In this document: positions 6,036 through 13,580 of the stretch, piece after piece
How positions within the stretch are numbered: position 1 is the first letter of the stretch
Layout of the letters: each line of letters begins with the position of its first letter
IMG/VR virus record: IMGVR_UViG_3300018080_000330
Location: 1-38,833 of that record
Source of the DNA: a virus
Strand: one strand, 5' to 3'
Length of the DNA: 38,833 nt
The notes under the pieces: generated by a model
Told to the model about the DNA's origin: nothing
What the model saw: only the letters and a program-made list of their open reading frames with translations
Database searches by the model: none
Translations under genes and position numbers: made by a program

Positions 6036-6328
6036 AAGCTACTGTCACTACCACTCTTGGGTATATATTTCTCAAAATCATGCCAAAAATAGCCACCACC
6101 CTCATACTGACCTAGCTTACTTCTAGCACCACACTTAGGGCATTTGTTGTTGATAAAAACAAATCCATTTCCCTTGTTTGTAGTTAAGTACAACCCCTCG
6201 GTGTTACCGCACTCATCGCATTTACTTTTAGGATTTCCTAAAGCTATTGCAACGTGTAATGTTTCCATGTCATTTTTTTCTTCTATCTCCAAACTTATGT
6301 TTGATGCTATTTTAACTTTTGCTATCAT
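6029..6328 (-). CDS. Zinc-ribbon protein, 99 aa
   Basis: ATG at 6328 is chosen because AGGAGGT lies 5 nt upstream; longer readings overlap the nuclease gene. After an N-terminal beta region, CDECGNTEG and KCPKCGARS form a CxxC-CxxC ribbon (about residues 45-75), followed by a Gly/Tyr-rich GGGYFWHDF. The start overlaps the nuclease gene by 17 nt. Possibly a nucleic-acid-binding partner of the nuclease; function unknown. Confidence 0.75.
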   Translation of the reverse strand: MIAKVKIASNISLEIEEKNDMETLHVAIALGNPKSKCDECGNTEGLYLTTNKGNGFVFINNKCPKCGARSKLGQYEGGGYFWHDFEKYIPKSGSDSSLA

Positions 6329-7016
6329 TTTTACCTCCTGTAAAATAATTAACTTTCTTGCACTTAGCCTCATTAGCCCATTCCCACAAACCCTTAGCAT
6401 GTAGAAATGCGTCTAAATCCATCTGAAAAGACTTAAAGTTGTAGTTGCCCCTATCCCCTAACGATAAGGCGTAAGCTACATCCACAAACTCCCCCTCTTC
6501 CCTTAAACCCTGCTCATAGGCTGATAACTGCAACTGCACCTCCTTATATATGTTAGCGTCTTTGTTTGTCTTAACGTCAATCAGTGCCTTCTTACCGTTT
6601 ACCATAGCCAATAGGTCTAATGTTCCTGCGTAACCATACTTTTCAGATTTAACTGTTCTCTCATGCTCTAGTGGCTCTACCTTGTAGTCATTTCTCCAAT
6701 TATCAAAGGCTTGTGCGTAACCCCCAAACTGCTCACTATCCAATCCCTTAACATCGTCTATATTTTTCCATGCCTCAACTATTGAATGAACTGTTGTACC
6801 CCTGCTTTTAGCCTTATCGCTAGTTTCCCACGGCTTTGCCATTGCCGACTTTTCGTCTAATTCTGGTTCTTTGACCATTGCCCAATAGATTTGATTTCCA
6901 AACCAATATCTCAAAGCGGGCTTATCAATAACATCCAATACGTTTGTTACTGAGACGTAAGGCTTTTTACCTTCCCAGTAAAATCCGCCCCTTCTTTTAC
7001 TTCTCAAGTCACCCAT
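6312..7016 (-). CDS. PD-(D/E)XK nuclease, RecB/Cas4-like, 234 aa
   Basis: Nuclease fold motifs in order: RGTTVH (72-77) as the conserved RGxxxH, GTLD (131-134) with the metal-binding Asp, IDVKT (146-150) as (D/E)xK, and QLQLSAY (161-167) as the Q-x-x-x-Y motif of RecB/Cas4-type exonucleases. No four-cysteine iron-sulphur signature is seen, so it is closer to phage exonucleases than to Cas4. Strong AAGGGG site before ATG. It lies in the early region with DNA-binding and zinc proteins and could serve recombination or degrade host DNA. Confidence 0.88.
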   Translation of the reverse strand: MGDLRSKRRGGFYWEGKKPYVSVTNVLDVIDKPALRYWFGNQIYWAMVKEPELDEKSAMAKPWETSDKAKSRGTTVHSIVEAWKNIDDVKGLDSEQFGGYAQAFDNWRNDYKVEPLEHERTVKSEKYGYAGTLDLLAMVNGKKALIDVKTNKDANIYKEVQLQLSAYEQGLREEGEFVDVAYALSLGDRGNYNFKSFQMDLDAFLHAKGLWEWANEAKCKKVNYFTGGKNDSKS

Positions 7017-7028
7017 CTTTTTTACCCC

Positions 7029-7493
7029 TTATAACTTTAAATAAATAGGTAAATATCTTCCATCTGTGTACGAACCCCAAGCTAAACAACCTTGCTCCTG
7101 CCATATTCTGTAGGCATACTCAACGTTCAAACTTGGTATATCTAATAACATGGGATTTATTCCATGAACACTGTTTATCTGAAATAACCCGTATGACTCC
7201 GACCCGTCTGGTTCATTTTCATTCCATGCCACTGGGCTTTCGTCACTTTCGGCTATCATTATTGCAATCATCGTTTTATAGTCCCAATTATAGTTTGGGT
7301 TACAAACCAACTCTCTATACTTACCGATGCAATAACTAGGTAATTCCTCTGAATGTACTGCAATCGGGTACATAAATTTATCAGCACGGTAAAAATCTTT
7401 CTTTGCTTTTAAATATGTAACCTCTGCAAAAAGTACCGACAATATAAATAATATAATCGCTATTATGCGTAATATTTTATTACTCTTAATCAT
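7029..7493 (-). CDS. Membrane-anchored lysozyme/transglycosylase-like protein, 154 aa
   Basis: ATG at 7493 is chosen over an upstream in-frame codon because AGGAGG lies 9 nt before it and an N-terminal membrane anchor (about residues 9-27) follows at once. The lysozyme-like domain has MIAIMIAESDESPVAW with the likely catalytic Glu82 and SESYGLFQINS (98-108), the SLT/goose-lysozyme pattern, then a C-terminal region with WGSYTDGRY. It cuts peptidoglycan glycan strands. Its place in the early region, away from the lysis cassette, and its signal anchor suggest either superinfection/entry functions or a second lysin. Confidence 0.82.
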   Translation of the reverse strand: MIKSNKILRIIAIILFILSVLFAEVTYLKAKKDFYRADKFMYPIAVHSEELPSYCIGKYRELVCNPNYNWDYKTMIAIMIAESDESPVAWNENEPDGSESYGLFQINSVHGINPMLLDIPSLNVEYAYRIWQEQGCLAWGSYTDGRYLPIYLKL

Positions 7494-7770
7494 GGTTAAT
7501 ATCCTCCTCGTTTCCTTCATCGCCATACATTTCTCTATTTTTAAACTCGGCAAACTCTCTGTCCAATTCCATAGCCTCACCTCTAGCGTTGTCACAAGCT
7601 ATACACTCTCCGTTATCTTGGTAAAATTCTATCTCGTCCCAAGTCTTTAACTTTCTGCCACATTTATGGCATGTGTGTTCTTTTAATAAAATACTAGGAA
7701 ATTTTGAACTGCTTTTGTTAAATGAATTCATGGCTAAACTTATCAGCCTATCTGTGTTAGTTTTCTGCAT
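7486..7770 (-). CDS. Zinc-finger protein, 94 aa
   Basis: ATG at 7770 is preferred (GGAG 9 nt upstream) over one 15 nt earlier. Contains TCHKCGRKLK and GECIACDN, two CxxC pairs as in DksA/TraR-type or treble-clef fingers, and an acidic C-terminus. First gene after the promoter at 7868-7896. Overlaps the lysozyme-like gene by 8 nt. Confidence 0.75.
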   Translation of the reverse strand: MQKTNTDRLISLAMNSFNKSSSKFPSILLKEHTCHKCGRKLKTWDEIEFYQDNGECIACDNARGEAMELDREFAEFKNREMYGDEGNEEDINHD

Positions 7771-7833
7771 TTTTTTTACTCCCATAAATAAATACTTTTA
7801 ACCTTTCGGGTTCCTGCCAACCCTTAGGTAATG

Positions 7834-7896
7834 AGTTAATTAGCACTTACTAAATTAACTTATATATACATTACACCATATATATATACTTGTCAA
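7834..7896 (-). promoter_or_regulatory. Early promoter with inverted repeat at the start site
   Basis: TTGACA at 7896-7891, 17 nt, then TAATGT (7873-7868; TGTAAT at 15 nt is an alternative). Immediately downstream AGTTAATT (7860-7853) and AATTAACT (7841-7834) form a perfect 8-bp inverted repeat with an 11-nt spacer. Placed at +1 it can act as an operator or a 5' hairpin. A leader of about 60 nt with a GGGTT/AACCC hairpin separates it from the 7770 start. Confidence 0.7.
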
Positions 7897-8312
7897 GTAT
7901 TTATCATGAACTCTTCTATTTTGTCTTTAACCCAACCACTAACGGTAAAGCCCTCTGATTTTATCTTCTTGTTAAATTCTTCTTTTAATGATTTTGATAT
8001 GGGAATTATTAGAGAGGAACTTTGTACCCCCTCTTTTGAGTTTATTAAATAGTTCTTGCGTAACATATTCCAAGAGATATTTTTACCCTCTGGAATTGTG
8101 TTTAAATCGGGGAACATTCTATAAAGTTTACGGCACAAACCTAAAAGATTGTAGTCAACGCCTATGTCTCTGCCGATCTGTCTCATTGAAACGTCAACAC
8201 CGTCTAGTAACTTGCCTATTTCGTGTCTGGATTCAATTAAAGACCAACGAGAGGTAAACTCACCCTCTACAAACATGGCTGATAATTCCTCTTTAAAAGA
8301 CTCGTAATCCAT
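7893..8312 (-). CDS. Putative DNA-binding protein, HTH plus ribbon-helix-helix-like C-terminus, 139 aa
   Basis: The N-terminal two thirds are helical, with RQIGRDIGVDYNLLGLCRKL resembling a helix-turn-helix. Residues about 103-137 (LIIPISKSLKEEFNKKI...SGWVKDKIEEF) resemble a ribbon-helix-helix (MetJ/Arc) unit: a beta strand, then two helices. It is read from its own TTGACA/TATAAT promoter with a leaderless start, which suits a regulator made early. No named family is recognised. Confidence 0.6.
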   Translation of the reverse strand: MDYESFKEELSAMFVEGEFTSRWSLIESRHEIGKLLDGVDVSMRQIGRDIGVDYNLLGLCRKLYRMFPDLNTIPEGKNISWNMLRKNYLINSKEGVQSSSLIIPISKSLKEEFNKKIKSEGFTVSGWVKDKIEEFMINT

Positions 8313-8318
8313 ATGTAA

Positions 8319-8348
8319 ATTATATGCTGGTTGTTATTGGTTTGTCAA
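8319..8348 (-). promoter_or_regulatory. Consensus promoter TTGACA-18-TATAAT, leaderless start
   Basis: TTGACA (8348-8343) and TATAAT (8324-8319), spacer 18 nt. The -10 box ends 6 nt before ATG 8312, so transcription should start at or next to the start codon. It lies within the end of the 65-aa gene. Confidence 0.82.
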
Positions 8349-8517
8349 TTAGTTCTTTATACATTCTATCCGTTACTTCATCATCGTATAGAGGTAATCC
8401 GCTTTTTTCTTTAGGAAAATGAACATAGACTTTAGACTTCCTACCATATTTTGCTTCGATATACGCTACAAACTTTTTAGATAGATCGTAAGCTAGTTTT
8501 TTATCAGAATTTGACAT
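8320..8517 (-). CDS. Hypothetical protein, 65 aa
   Basis: Soluble, lysine-rich N-terminus (DKKLAYDLSKKFVAYIEAKYG), then KVYVHFPKEKSG. Overlaps the previous gene by 14 nt. No recognised family. Its final codons contain the next promoter. Confidence 0.6.
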   Translation of the reverse strand: MSNSDKKLAYDLSKKFVAYIEAKYGRKSKVYVHFPKEKSGLPLYDDEVTDRMYKELIDKPITTSI

Positions 8518-8935
8518 AACTATCTATCTCATCAATATTACTTTTAACAAAGTTTTTAATATGACAAACACAATCAAACCTATTAAACAAAACTCCTTTT
8601 TTAATAACATCCTCTTTGCACTTATCACATCTTCCCAATGTCCACACTATTTGAAAACCACCCACAAAACCACCCGACCACTTGAACGTGCTTAGTGGAT
8701 GGGCTTTTCCACGCTTAAACGTATGATAGTTACTTATAGGAACTTTGTGACAAAATCTATCAAAAAGCTCTTGCGGAAAAGACATGGAATTAAATTTCTT
8801 AACAGCGTCACCCCAAAGTTGCGGAACATAGTCACTCGCCTTCTTAGCTCTATGCTCCACACTAACTTTAATCTTTTCCTTGTTTTTGGTATCACTTAAC
8901 CAACCTTTTAGAGATTGTGGTAACTCATTTTCCAT
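8504..8935 (-). CDS. Putative zinc-binding replication-region protein, 143 aa
   Basis: ATG at 8935 is chosen for its GGAGGAAG site; it overlaps the initiator gene by 11 nt. The C-terminal half has RCDKCKED and FDCVCHIK, a probable zinc site, preceded by a Gly/Trp-rich GGFVGGFQIVWTLG. Translational coupling to the initiator suggests a replication partner (loader or accessory), but no ATPase motif is visible and the call is from position only. Confidence 0.6.
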   Translation of the reverse strand: MENELPQSLKGWLSDTKNKEKIKVSVEHRAKKASDYVPQLWGDAVKKFNSMSFPQELFDRFCHKVPISNYHTFKRGKAHPLSTFKWSGGFVGGFQIVWTLGRCDKCKEDVIKKGVLFNRFDCVCHIKNFVKSNIDEIDSYVKF

Positions 8936-9713
8936 TTTTCTTCCTCCATAATTCGACAAGCTCACCTATATAATCCACGGGGTTACCCTGCTTGTCTCGT
9001 CTTCTAAGTAACAACGTAGGGTCTGGACTACCTGCCCACCAAAGACCTTGCTTTATAGCTCCCACTGCTTTAGATATATCTTCCCAACTATAAAACTCTA
9101 ACCAATAGGATAAATTATTCTCGAAAGATAACGCTTTATACTTAGTATTAAGGTTTTGATTAAACCCTTGTAAGAATCTCTCTGCGTTTTCCCGCATTTT
9201 TTTCTTACTAATTCTTTTAAGAGGGGGTGTAGGTTTTTTCTCCTCTCCCCTATCCTTACCTAACCTATCCTTACCTAACCTATCCTGTGGTAACCAAACG
9301 TCTACCGTTGGTATGACATCTGGTATGACATCTGGTATGACATCTGGTATGACATCTGGTATGACATCTGGTATGACATCTGGTATACCAGAACTAAGAA
9401 CCTTCAATTCTTCCTTATATACAGCTAAATACTTTGATGGTGTATATCTATCAGATCGTATGTAGTTGTGTTCCTTCCAGTCTTTTATTATTAAAACATT
9501 CTCATCAAAAACTTTAACAAACCCTCTTACTTGTAAAATACTTAGGTCGTCTGGTTTAGCCTCCACCATTCTCATTATTGAAAAATGTTCACAAAAGCCA
9601 TCATCATCTGAATTTAAATTTAAATGGAAATAGAGATTTTGAGCCGATTGAGGCATCATAAGAAAGCGACTTGAGTTCGTAATTGTTTTACTAAGCATTC
9701 TTCTATTTGCCAT
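8925..9713 (-). CDS. Replication initiator / replisome organizer, 262 aa
   Basis: N-terminal domain MANRRMLSKTITNSSRFLMM, SAQNLYFHLNLNSDDDGFCEH, then IIKDWKEHNYIRSDRYTPSKY is the winged-helix origin-binding domain typical of Gram-positive phage replisome organizers. A low-complexity linker of six IPDV repeats (about residues 110-133) and DRLGK repeats follows, then a helical C-terminal domain (WLEFYSWEDISKAVGAI...WWAGSPDPTLLLRR) like those that recruit helicase loaders. The linker DNA is a set of iterons, so the gene probably carries its own origin, as lambda O does. Site GAGGAG before ATG. Confidence 0.85.
   Translation of the reverse strand: MANRRMLSKTITNSSRFLMMPQSAQNLYFHLNLNSDDDGFCEHFSIMRMVEAKPDDLSILQVRGFVKVFDENVLIIKDWKEHNYIRSDRYTPSKYLAVYKEELKVLSSGIPDVIPDVIPDVIPDVIPDVIPDVIPTVDVWLPQDRLGKDRLGKDRGEEKKPTPPLKRISKKKMRENAERFLQGFNQNLNTKYKALSFENNLSYWLEFYSWEDISKAVGAIKQGLWWAGSPDPTLLLRRRDKQGNPVDYIGELVELWRKKNGK
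9249..9285 (-). repeat. 15-bp tandem repeat in the initiator linker
   Basis: Plus strand cctatccttacctaa occurs twice in full plus a partial third copy. It codes for DRLGK repeats beside the 12-bp iterons. Confidence 0.85.
9310..9381. repeat. Six perfect 12-bp iterons, putative origin of replication
   Basis: GGTATGACATCT (plus strand) is repeated six times with no mismatch and followed by a partial copy, ggtatacca. It codes for IPDV. Perfect DNA identity in a flexible linker, inside an initiator gene, is what iteron origins look like. Confidence 0.7.
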
Positions 9714-9863
9714 AGACAGGTCTCCTCAAAAACCCAAATGCCCCCGCAAAAAGGTTTATGACAACTCTAGGTTGCAGGGGCGTTACGGCTTTCAAATAGT
9801 TTGTTTGATGATTTCCTAAAGTTGTCATGTATACATAGTAACACAACCACTGTTATTTATCAA
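9714..9863 (-). promoter_or_regulatory. Replication control region: promoter, palindrome and leader hairpin
   Basis: TTGATA (9863-9858), 17 nt, TACTAT (9840-9835) with an extended TGT. The palindrome ATGTATACAT (9827-9836) overlaps the -10. ATGACAACT and AGTTGTCAT form a 9-bp inverted repeat across the leader, and GCCCCTGCAA pairs with TTGCGGGGGC (10 bp) just before the ribosome site. The leader is about 115 nt. The layout suggests operator control plus an RNA structure that can gate the initiator. Confidence 0.65.
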
Positions 9864-9881
9864 ATAGTTTTTGTAAAGTTT

Positions 9882-10877
9882 TTATTTCGTTTTAACGTCT
9901 TTTATCGCCATCCAAATTATTTTGAATGCTTCTGGTACAGTTATTTCTTTACCCCCTATCAATTCCTCTATCCTAATATTCTTTTGATCAATCTCTGTGT
10001 TAAGATCGTCAACCTTTTTTGTATAAATGTTAATATCTCTGGCATATTTTTCCTTTAACTTATTAAACTCTAAATCAATTTTATCTTTCTCACTTGTAGT
10101 TTTTTTTAAAAGTTTGTCGGTGTTTTCTTTGTATTCGGTATAAAGTTTATTCAATCCCGCAAGTCTTTCCTCTAGCCCTTTTATAACCTCATCTTTTTGC
10201 TCATTTTCTTTTATTCGATTTGTTTTTTCATTAGACCATTCGTAAACATACCAACCAACTTCGTGACGGTTACCCTCTGGGTCATCAAAGTCTATGCTTA
10301 GGAGGCTCAAATTTGAATTCTGCGGGACTTTTCCCTTGAAAACGATATACTGCTCAATTGTAATTCTGGCACTCATCCTGAACCATCCTAGATATTCTTT
10401 TAAGGATTTTTCTACACCACCCAACGGGTCAACTATTGTGAAGTCGTTCTCATCCTCTGGGTTGTATCCTGTTAACAAAACGTAGTGCATATCGTTTTTA
10501 ACAGTTTTAGGGTTGTAGTCTATTTGAACCATTACAGGATAACCACTGTCTAAAGCGTCTTTGATCTCACCCACTCTTGCATCTGTTAAAAGACTGGGGG
10601 TATTTGTTAGGAGTTCAGTTACACCCTTTGCTATTTGACTTAAACCACCCCAAACATAATTACCACCACCAACAAATCCACCTATCTTTTTTAACTTATC
10701 GTTGACTATTTTAGGGTCAAATTTGTACCCATAATATCGAGAAACCATAGCCAAACAGGTAATTAGGCAACCATAGTTGTGAATGTTAAAAGGTGATACT
10801 GTATTAAATCCCAACAGTTCGTTGTTCCATCGAGTATCCCATTGAGAGTAAATTATAGGCAAGTTAATCTTTTTCAT
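9882..10877 (-). CDS. C39-like cysteine peptidase endolysin with coiled-coil tail, 331 aa
   Basis: Residues 1-185 form a papain-fold C39-like domain: YSQWDTRWNNELLG, NYGCLITCLAMV with catalytic Cys37, MHYVLLTGY with His131 and FTIVDPLGG with Asp150. These are the usual triad positions. Residues about 215-305 are a long coiled coil, then an EAFKIIWMAI helix. The start overlaps the holin-like gene by 14 nt. The peptidase is expected to cut peptide cross-links in the cell wall; the coiled coil may oligomerise or retain it. Position after two small membrane proteins supports the lysis role. Confidence 0.8.
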   Translation of the reverse strand: MKKINLPIIYSQWDTRWNNELLGFNTVSPFNIHNYGCLITCLAMVSRYYGYKFDPKIVNDKLKKIGGFVGGGNYVWGGLSQIAKGVTELLTNTPSLLTDARVGEIKDALDSGYPVMVQIDYNPKTVKNDMHYVLLTGYNPEDENDFTIVDPLGGVEKSLKEYLGWFRMSARITIEQYIVFKGKVPQNSNLSLLSIDFDDPEGNRHEVGWYVYEWSNEKTNRIKENEQKDEVIKGLEERLAGLNKLYTEYKENTDKLLKKTTSEKDKIDLEFNKLKEKYARDINIYTKKVDDLNTEIDQKNIRIEELIGGKEITVPEAFKIIWMAIKDVKTK

Positions 10878-11127
10878 TATTTGAGGTTTTTATACCTCTG
10901 TGGTTTTGTACCCGCTTGTAAACTGGCGGGGTTAGTTCTCTCAAGAAAACAATTACCACGTTTAATATTATACCAAGAATTATGCTATCCGTTTGTATAT
11001 TTGATAACTCAACGATTAGTTGGGCTAAAGCTTGAGAAAAGGCAAGGTAAGCAACAACTCTAGTGGTTTTTGGTAACGATCTCCACGCTGAATATATATC
11101 TTTTAGAACCTTTTTAAATTTTTCCAT
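10864..11127 (-). CDS. Holin-like membrane protein, 87 aa
   Basis: Two hydrophobic segments (about residues 23-42 and 48-64) separated by a short polar turn, with a basic C-terminal tail (YKRVQNHRG): a class II holin layout. AAGGA site before ATG. Sits directly before the peptidase gene and overlaps it. Confidence 0.72.
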   Translation of the reverse strand: MEKFKKVLKDIYSAWRSLPKTTRVVAYLAFSQALAQLIVELSNIQTDSIILGIILNVVIVFLRELTPPVYKRVQNHRGIKTSNNEKD

Positions 11128-11350
11128 TGAATTTTTCCTTAATGTAAATAATATCTTTCTGAATTTCGGCTAACCTAACCTGTATCTCTACTAGATTTTT
11201 TTTGTAGCACTCCGTTTCTTTTTTCAAATCCTCTGTATCTTTGTTTAGGGTTTTAATTTTGTTCGTAAAAGTACCCCACCCAATACCTATTAGAACAACG
11301 GTTGTGATGAAGGAGAATAAAAAATCAATTTCAAGGGGTATGTTGTTCAT
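11114..11350 (-). CDS. XhlA-like membrane/coiled-coil protein, 78 aa
   Basis: An N-terminal membrane segment (about residues 9-25, FLFSFITTVVLIGIGWG) followed by a coiled coil to the end. It resembles hemolysin XhlA-type lysis partners except that the span is N-terminal. Overlaps the holin-like gene by 14 nt. Part of the lysis cassette by position. Confidence 0.6.
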   Translation of the reverse strand: MNNIPLEIDFLFSFITTVVLIGIGWGTFTNKIKTLNKDTEDLKKETECYKKNLVEIQVRLAEIQKDIIYIKEKFNGKI

Positions 11351-11351
11351 A

Positions 11352-11666
11352 TTATCTTATACCCATATTAACTTTCTCTACGTCTGAGATAGCTTTTAAT
11401 CTTTCCTTTAACCCACTGACTATTAATCGAGCCTCTGGGTTACCAACCTGCCCTGCTGTCTCACCCCCTGCATTCATAGAAGATGCTGTTGGAGCTACCC
11501 CTGACGTTGGTTCTGGTGGTAATGTAGATGCTGTAGGAGACGTTTGACCTTGCTGTTGTAACGCTGGAGTACCTTCCCCTTGCTGTCTCTTTGCTAATGC
11601 GGCACGTACTGCTTGTTCAGCCCCCGCACCGAATGACCCAAATTGTGATAAATTCATTGTTGGCAT
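11352..11666 (-). CDS. Hypothetical virion-associated protein, 104 aa
   Basis: Low-complexity Ala/Gln/Thr/Pro/Gly composition with an N-terminal MNLSQFGSFGAGAEQAVRAAL helix and a C-terminal helix (RLIVSGLKERLKAISDVEKV). Preceded by the late promoter-hairpin module. Its composition is like the two ejection-type proteins upstream. No family recognised. Confidence 0.6.
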   Translation of the reverse strand: MPTMNLSQFGSFGAGAEQAVRAALAKRQQGEGTPALQQQGQTSPTASTLPPEPTSGVAPTASSMNAGGETAGQVGNPEARLIVSGLKERLKAISDVEKVNMGIR

Positions 11667-11726
11667 AATAAAAAACCCCCACTTAACCTAGTGGAGGATA
11701 AATTCCTTTCGTAAAATATTGTATCA
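11667..11726 (-). promoter_or_regulatory. Late promoter-hairpin module A
   Basis: TGATACAAT (11726-11718), then AAAGGA, then hairpin CCTCCACT/AGTGGGGG (8 bp, one G-U) with TTTTTT, and ATG 11666 four bases later. Same design as modules at 14421, 21049, 25587, 30840 and 33852. Confidence 0.75.
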
Positions 11727-11750
11727 TACCCATCATTAAAAACTATCATC

Positions 11751-13574
11751 TTACATAGGTGACTCCGCTCCCCCAGAAAACCTAACTCCCAGTAATTTAG
11801 CAATACCAGCCAAACCTAAAGCGGTAGCCGCACCGCCAACAACCCTACCACTATACTTTTTAACAGCTTCAGGAACAGGGGCTTTTAGACCTTCTTTTAT
11901 AACTCTTTTTTGTTCTCCTATTCTTATTGTTTTTAATAGTTTTTCCATATCAAGACCCTCTTTTATCATTTTTGTACCTTTGTCAAAATCAGGTGCTACC
12001 TTGCTTAAATGTTTTCTAATCAACCTTCTATATTCTCTATAGAAACTTTTCTGTAAGCCTGTTCCTGTTTTACCCGCCTGTGTAAACCCGCTATCGGTTA
12101 AATCCCAAATACGCTGAGCGTCTTTTGGATTCATTTTTTTATTTTTTAAAGTTGTCTCTAAACCTTTAGCCAAATCGTCTACCTCATTTATAGATTTTGG
12201 AAAAGCCTTTTTGGCATGCTTAGTCCAATCAATAAACTCTTCATATATAGCGGTACCGTTTACTTTTTTACCTGCCTTTTGTGCTGTGTCTACGGCAGTG
12301 TCTCTTAAAGCACTACCTTGCTTAGCTACTTTTAACCCATCGTCTAATGACTTTACAAGAGTTTTCGGTGTAAATGCTTTTCTGAGTAGTGCTGTGCCGC
12401 CTTTTGTAATAGCTTTGGTAGCCCCTGGTATTTCTAGTGCAGTACCAATCTCCAAACCAATTTTTGCTCCCCTTTTCCAAGGAGACTCATCCACCGATTT
12501 GCTAAACCCTTCCGACATTTCTATGGACTCTGCTAATATAGCGTCTATCAACTCTTCAGCTTCCATGGTTTTACCTTCCTTCAATAGCCTATCCACTTCC
12601 AACCTTGATTTTTCAATAGACTTTAATTTATTTCCTGTCCCTATCGACTTAACAATATCTTGTACTGCGTCTACGGTCTCATCAAAAAGAAACCTTCCAA
12701 CACCCTCACCCGCTCTTGTTAAAGTCCCGCTTAGGGATGGGGTTGCTTCTGGAACTCTTCCCTCTATTTTTTCTCCGGATAATAACTCTTGTTTAAGCTG
12801 TTCCAATTCCTCTGATGGTTCCAGTCCAAATTTTTCTCTAGCTGACTGCATCATTTCTATAGCCTCTGTTGGTGTATCCGTGGCTTGTGGTAACCCCTTT
12901 CCGGCCTGTAATTGTTCAGAAAACGCAATGTTACCAGCGTCACCAGCCATCTTGGCTAATTGTGGTCTTACTGACTCTAAAGTTCTTATATAGGTATTTA
13001 ACCTTTCTGTCGGAGAACCCGGTTGTCCGGGGGCAACTTTTCTTTCTAACTCTTTAAATACTCCTCCGATCCTTCCACCAACACCTGCTTTACCAAAAGC
13101 CAACGGCTGTTCTCCATCAGCACCGAAATATTGTTTTTCTAACAACTCTACAGCTCTAGTTCCTGCTTCACCCTCCTCCGCCTTTTCACTAACCCCTAAT
13201 TGTAATTTAGTTTTTCTATCTATTTCCTCGATTATAGAATCATACAATGAGCTGTTTTGTGGGTCACTCAGTTTGGCGTTAAAAGCCATATCTCTAGTTA
13301 CTGTAACTCCGTTTGGTAATGTAATAGATGGTTCTGCCTGTGTGGTTTCCTCTTTTACCCCTAAATCTAAAGCGGGTGGCGGTATGGTAGTAGGTTGCCC
13401 AACTGCATCACTTACAGGACTTAACATGTCTGTTGACTGTGTGGTTGGAACACTTACAGCACTTGGTTGGGTTGTACTAGATCCGATTAACTCGTAAATA
13501 TTAGGATCAAACTCTTTGTCGTTAGTTAAAGTCCCTGTTTGACCTGTAGATTTTAATTTAACTCTTAATGCCAT
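11751..13574 (-). CDS. Putative internal virion / DNA ejection protein, 607 aa
   Basis: An N-terminal KLKSTGQTGTLTNDKEFDPNIYELI motif precedes a Pro/Thr/Ser-rich linker (residues about 30-80), then mainly helical sequence with Gly-rich and amphipathic segments (GAKIGLEIGTALEIPGATKAI). A C-terminal hydrophobic helix (VVGGAATALGLAGIAKLLG) could insert in membranes. In short-tailed phages one or more large helical proteins next to the tail genes are ejected with DNA, and no tape-measure gene exists here. Function is inferred from composition and position. Confidence 0.6.
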   Translation of the reverse strand: MALRVKLKSTGQTGTLTNDKEFDPNIYELIGSSTTQPSAVSVPTTQSTDMLSPVSDAVGQPTTIPPPALDLGVKEETTQAEPSITLPNGVTVTRDMAFNAKLSDPQNSSLYDSIIEEIDRKTKLQLGVSEKAEEGEAGTRAVELLEKQYFGADGEQPLAFGKAGVGGRIGGVFKELERKVAPGQPGSPTERLNTYIRTLESVRPQLAKMAGDAGNIAFSEQLQAGKGLPQATDTPTEAIEMMQSAREKFGLEPSEELEQLKQELLSGEKIEGRVPEATPSLSGTLTRAGEGVGRFLFDETVDAVQDIVKSIGTGNKLKSIEKSRLEVDRLLKEGKTMEAEELIDAILAESIEMSEGFSKSVDESPWKRGAKIGLEIGTALEIPGATKAITKGGTALLRKAFTPKTLVKSLDDGLKVAKQGSALRDTAVDTAQKAGKKVNGTAIYEEFIDWTKHAKKAFPKSINEVDDLAKGLETTLKNKKMNPKDAQRIWDLTDSGFTQAGKTGTGLQKSFYREYRRLIRKHLSKVAPDFDKGTKMIKEGLDMEKLLKTIRIGEQKRVIKEGLKAPVPEAVKKYSGRVVGGAATALGLAGIAKLLGVRFSGGAESPM

Positions 13575-13580
13575 TTTAGT

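Noticed and set aside
6329-6400. Longer start for the 99-aa zinc-ribbon protein
   Set aside because: It would lie entirely within the nuclease gene; the ATG at 6328 has a perfect AGGAGGT.
7494-7595. Longer start for the lysozyme-like protein
   Set aside because: The extension overlaps the upstream zinc-finger gene in another frame and would push the signal anchor inside the protein. ATG 7493 has AGGAGG.
9310-9381. CRISPR-like array
   Set aside because: Six 12-bp units without spacers, inside an intact gene. Same for the 18-bp repeats at 4757-5032.
12211-12993. Long plus-strand open frame (260 codons)
   Set aside because: It is the antisense of the 607-aa ejection-type protein, has Ser/Leu-rich shadow composition and no ribosome site. 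No plus-strand gene was supported anywhere.
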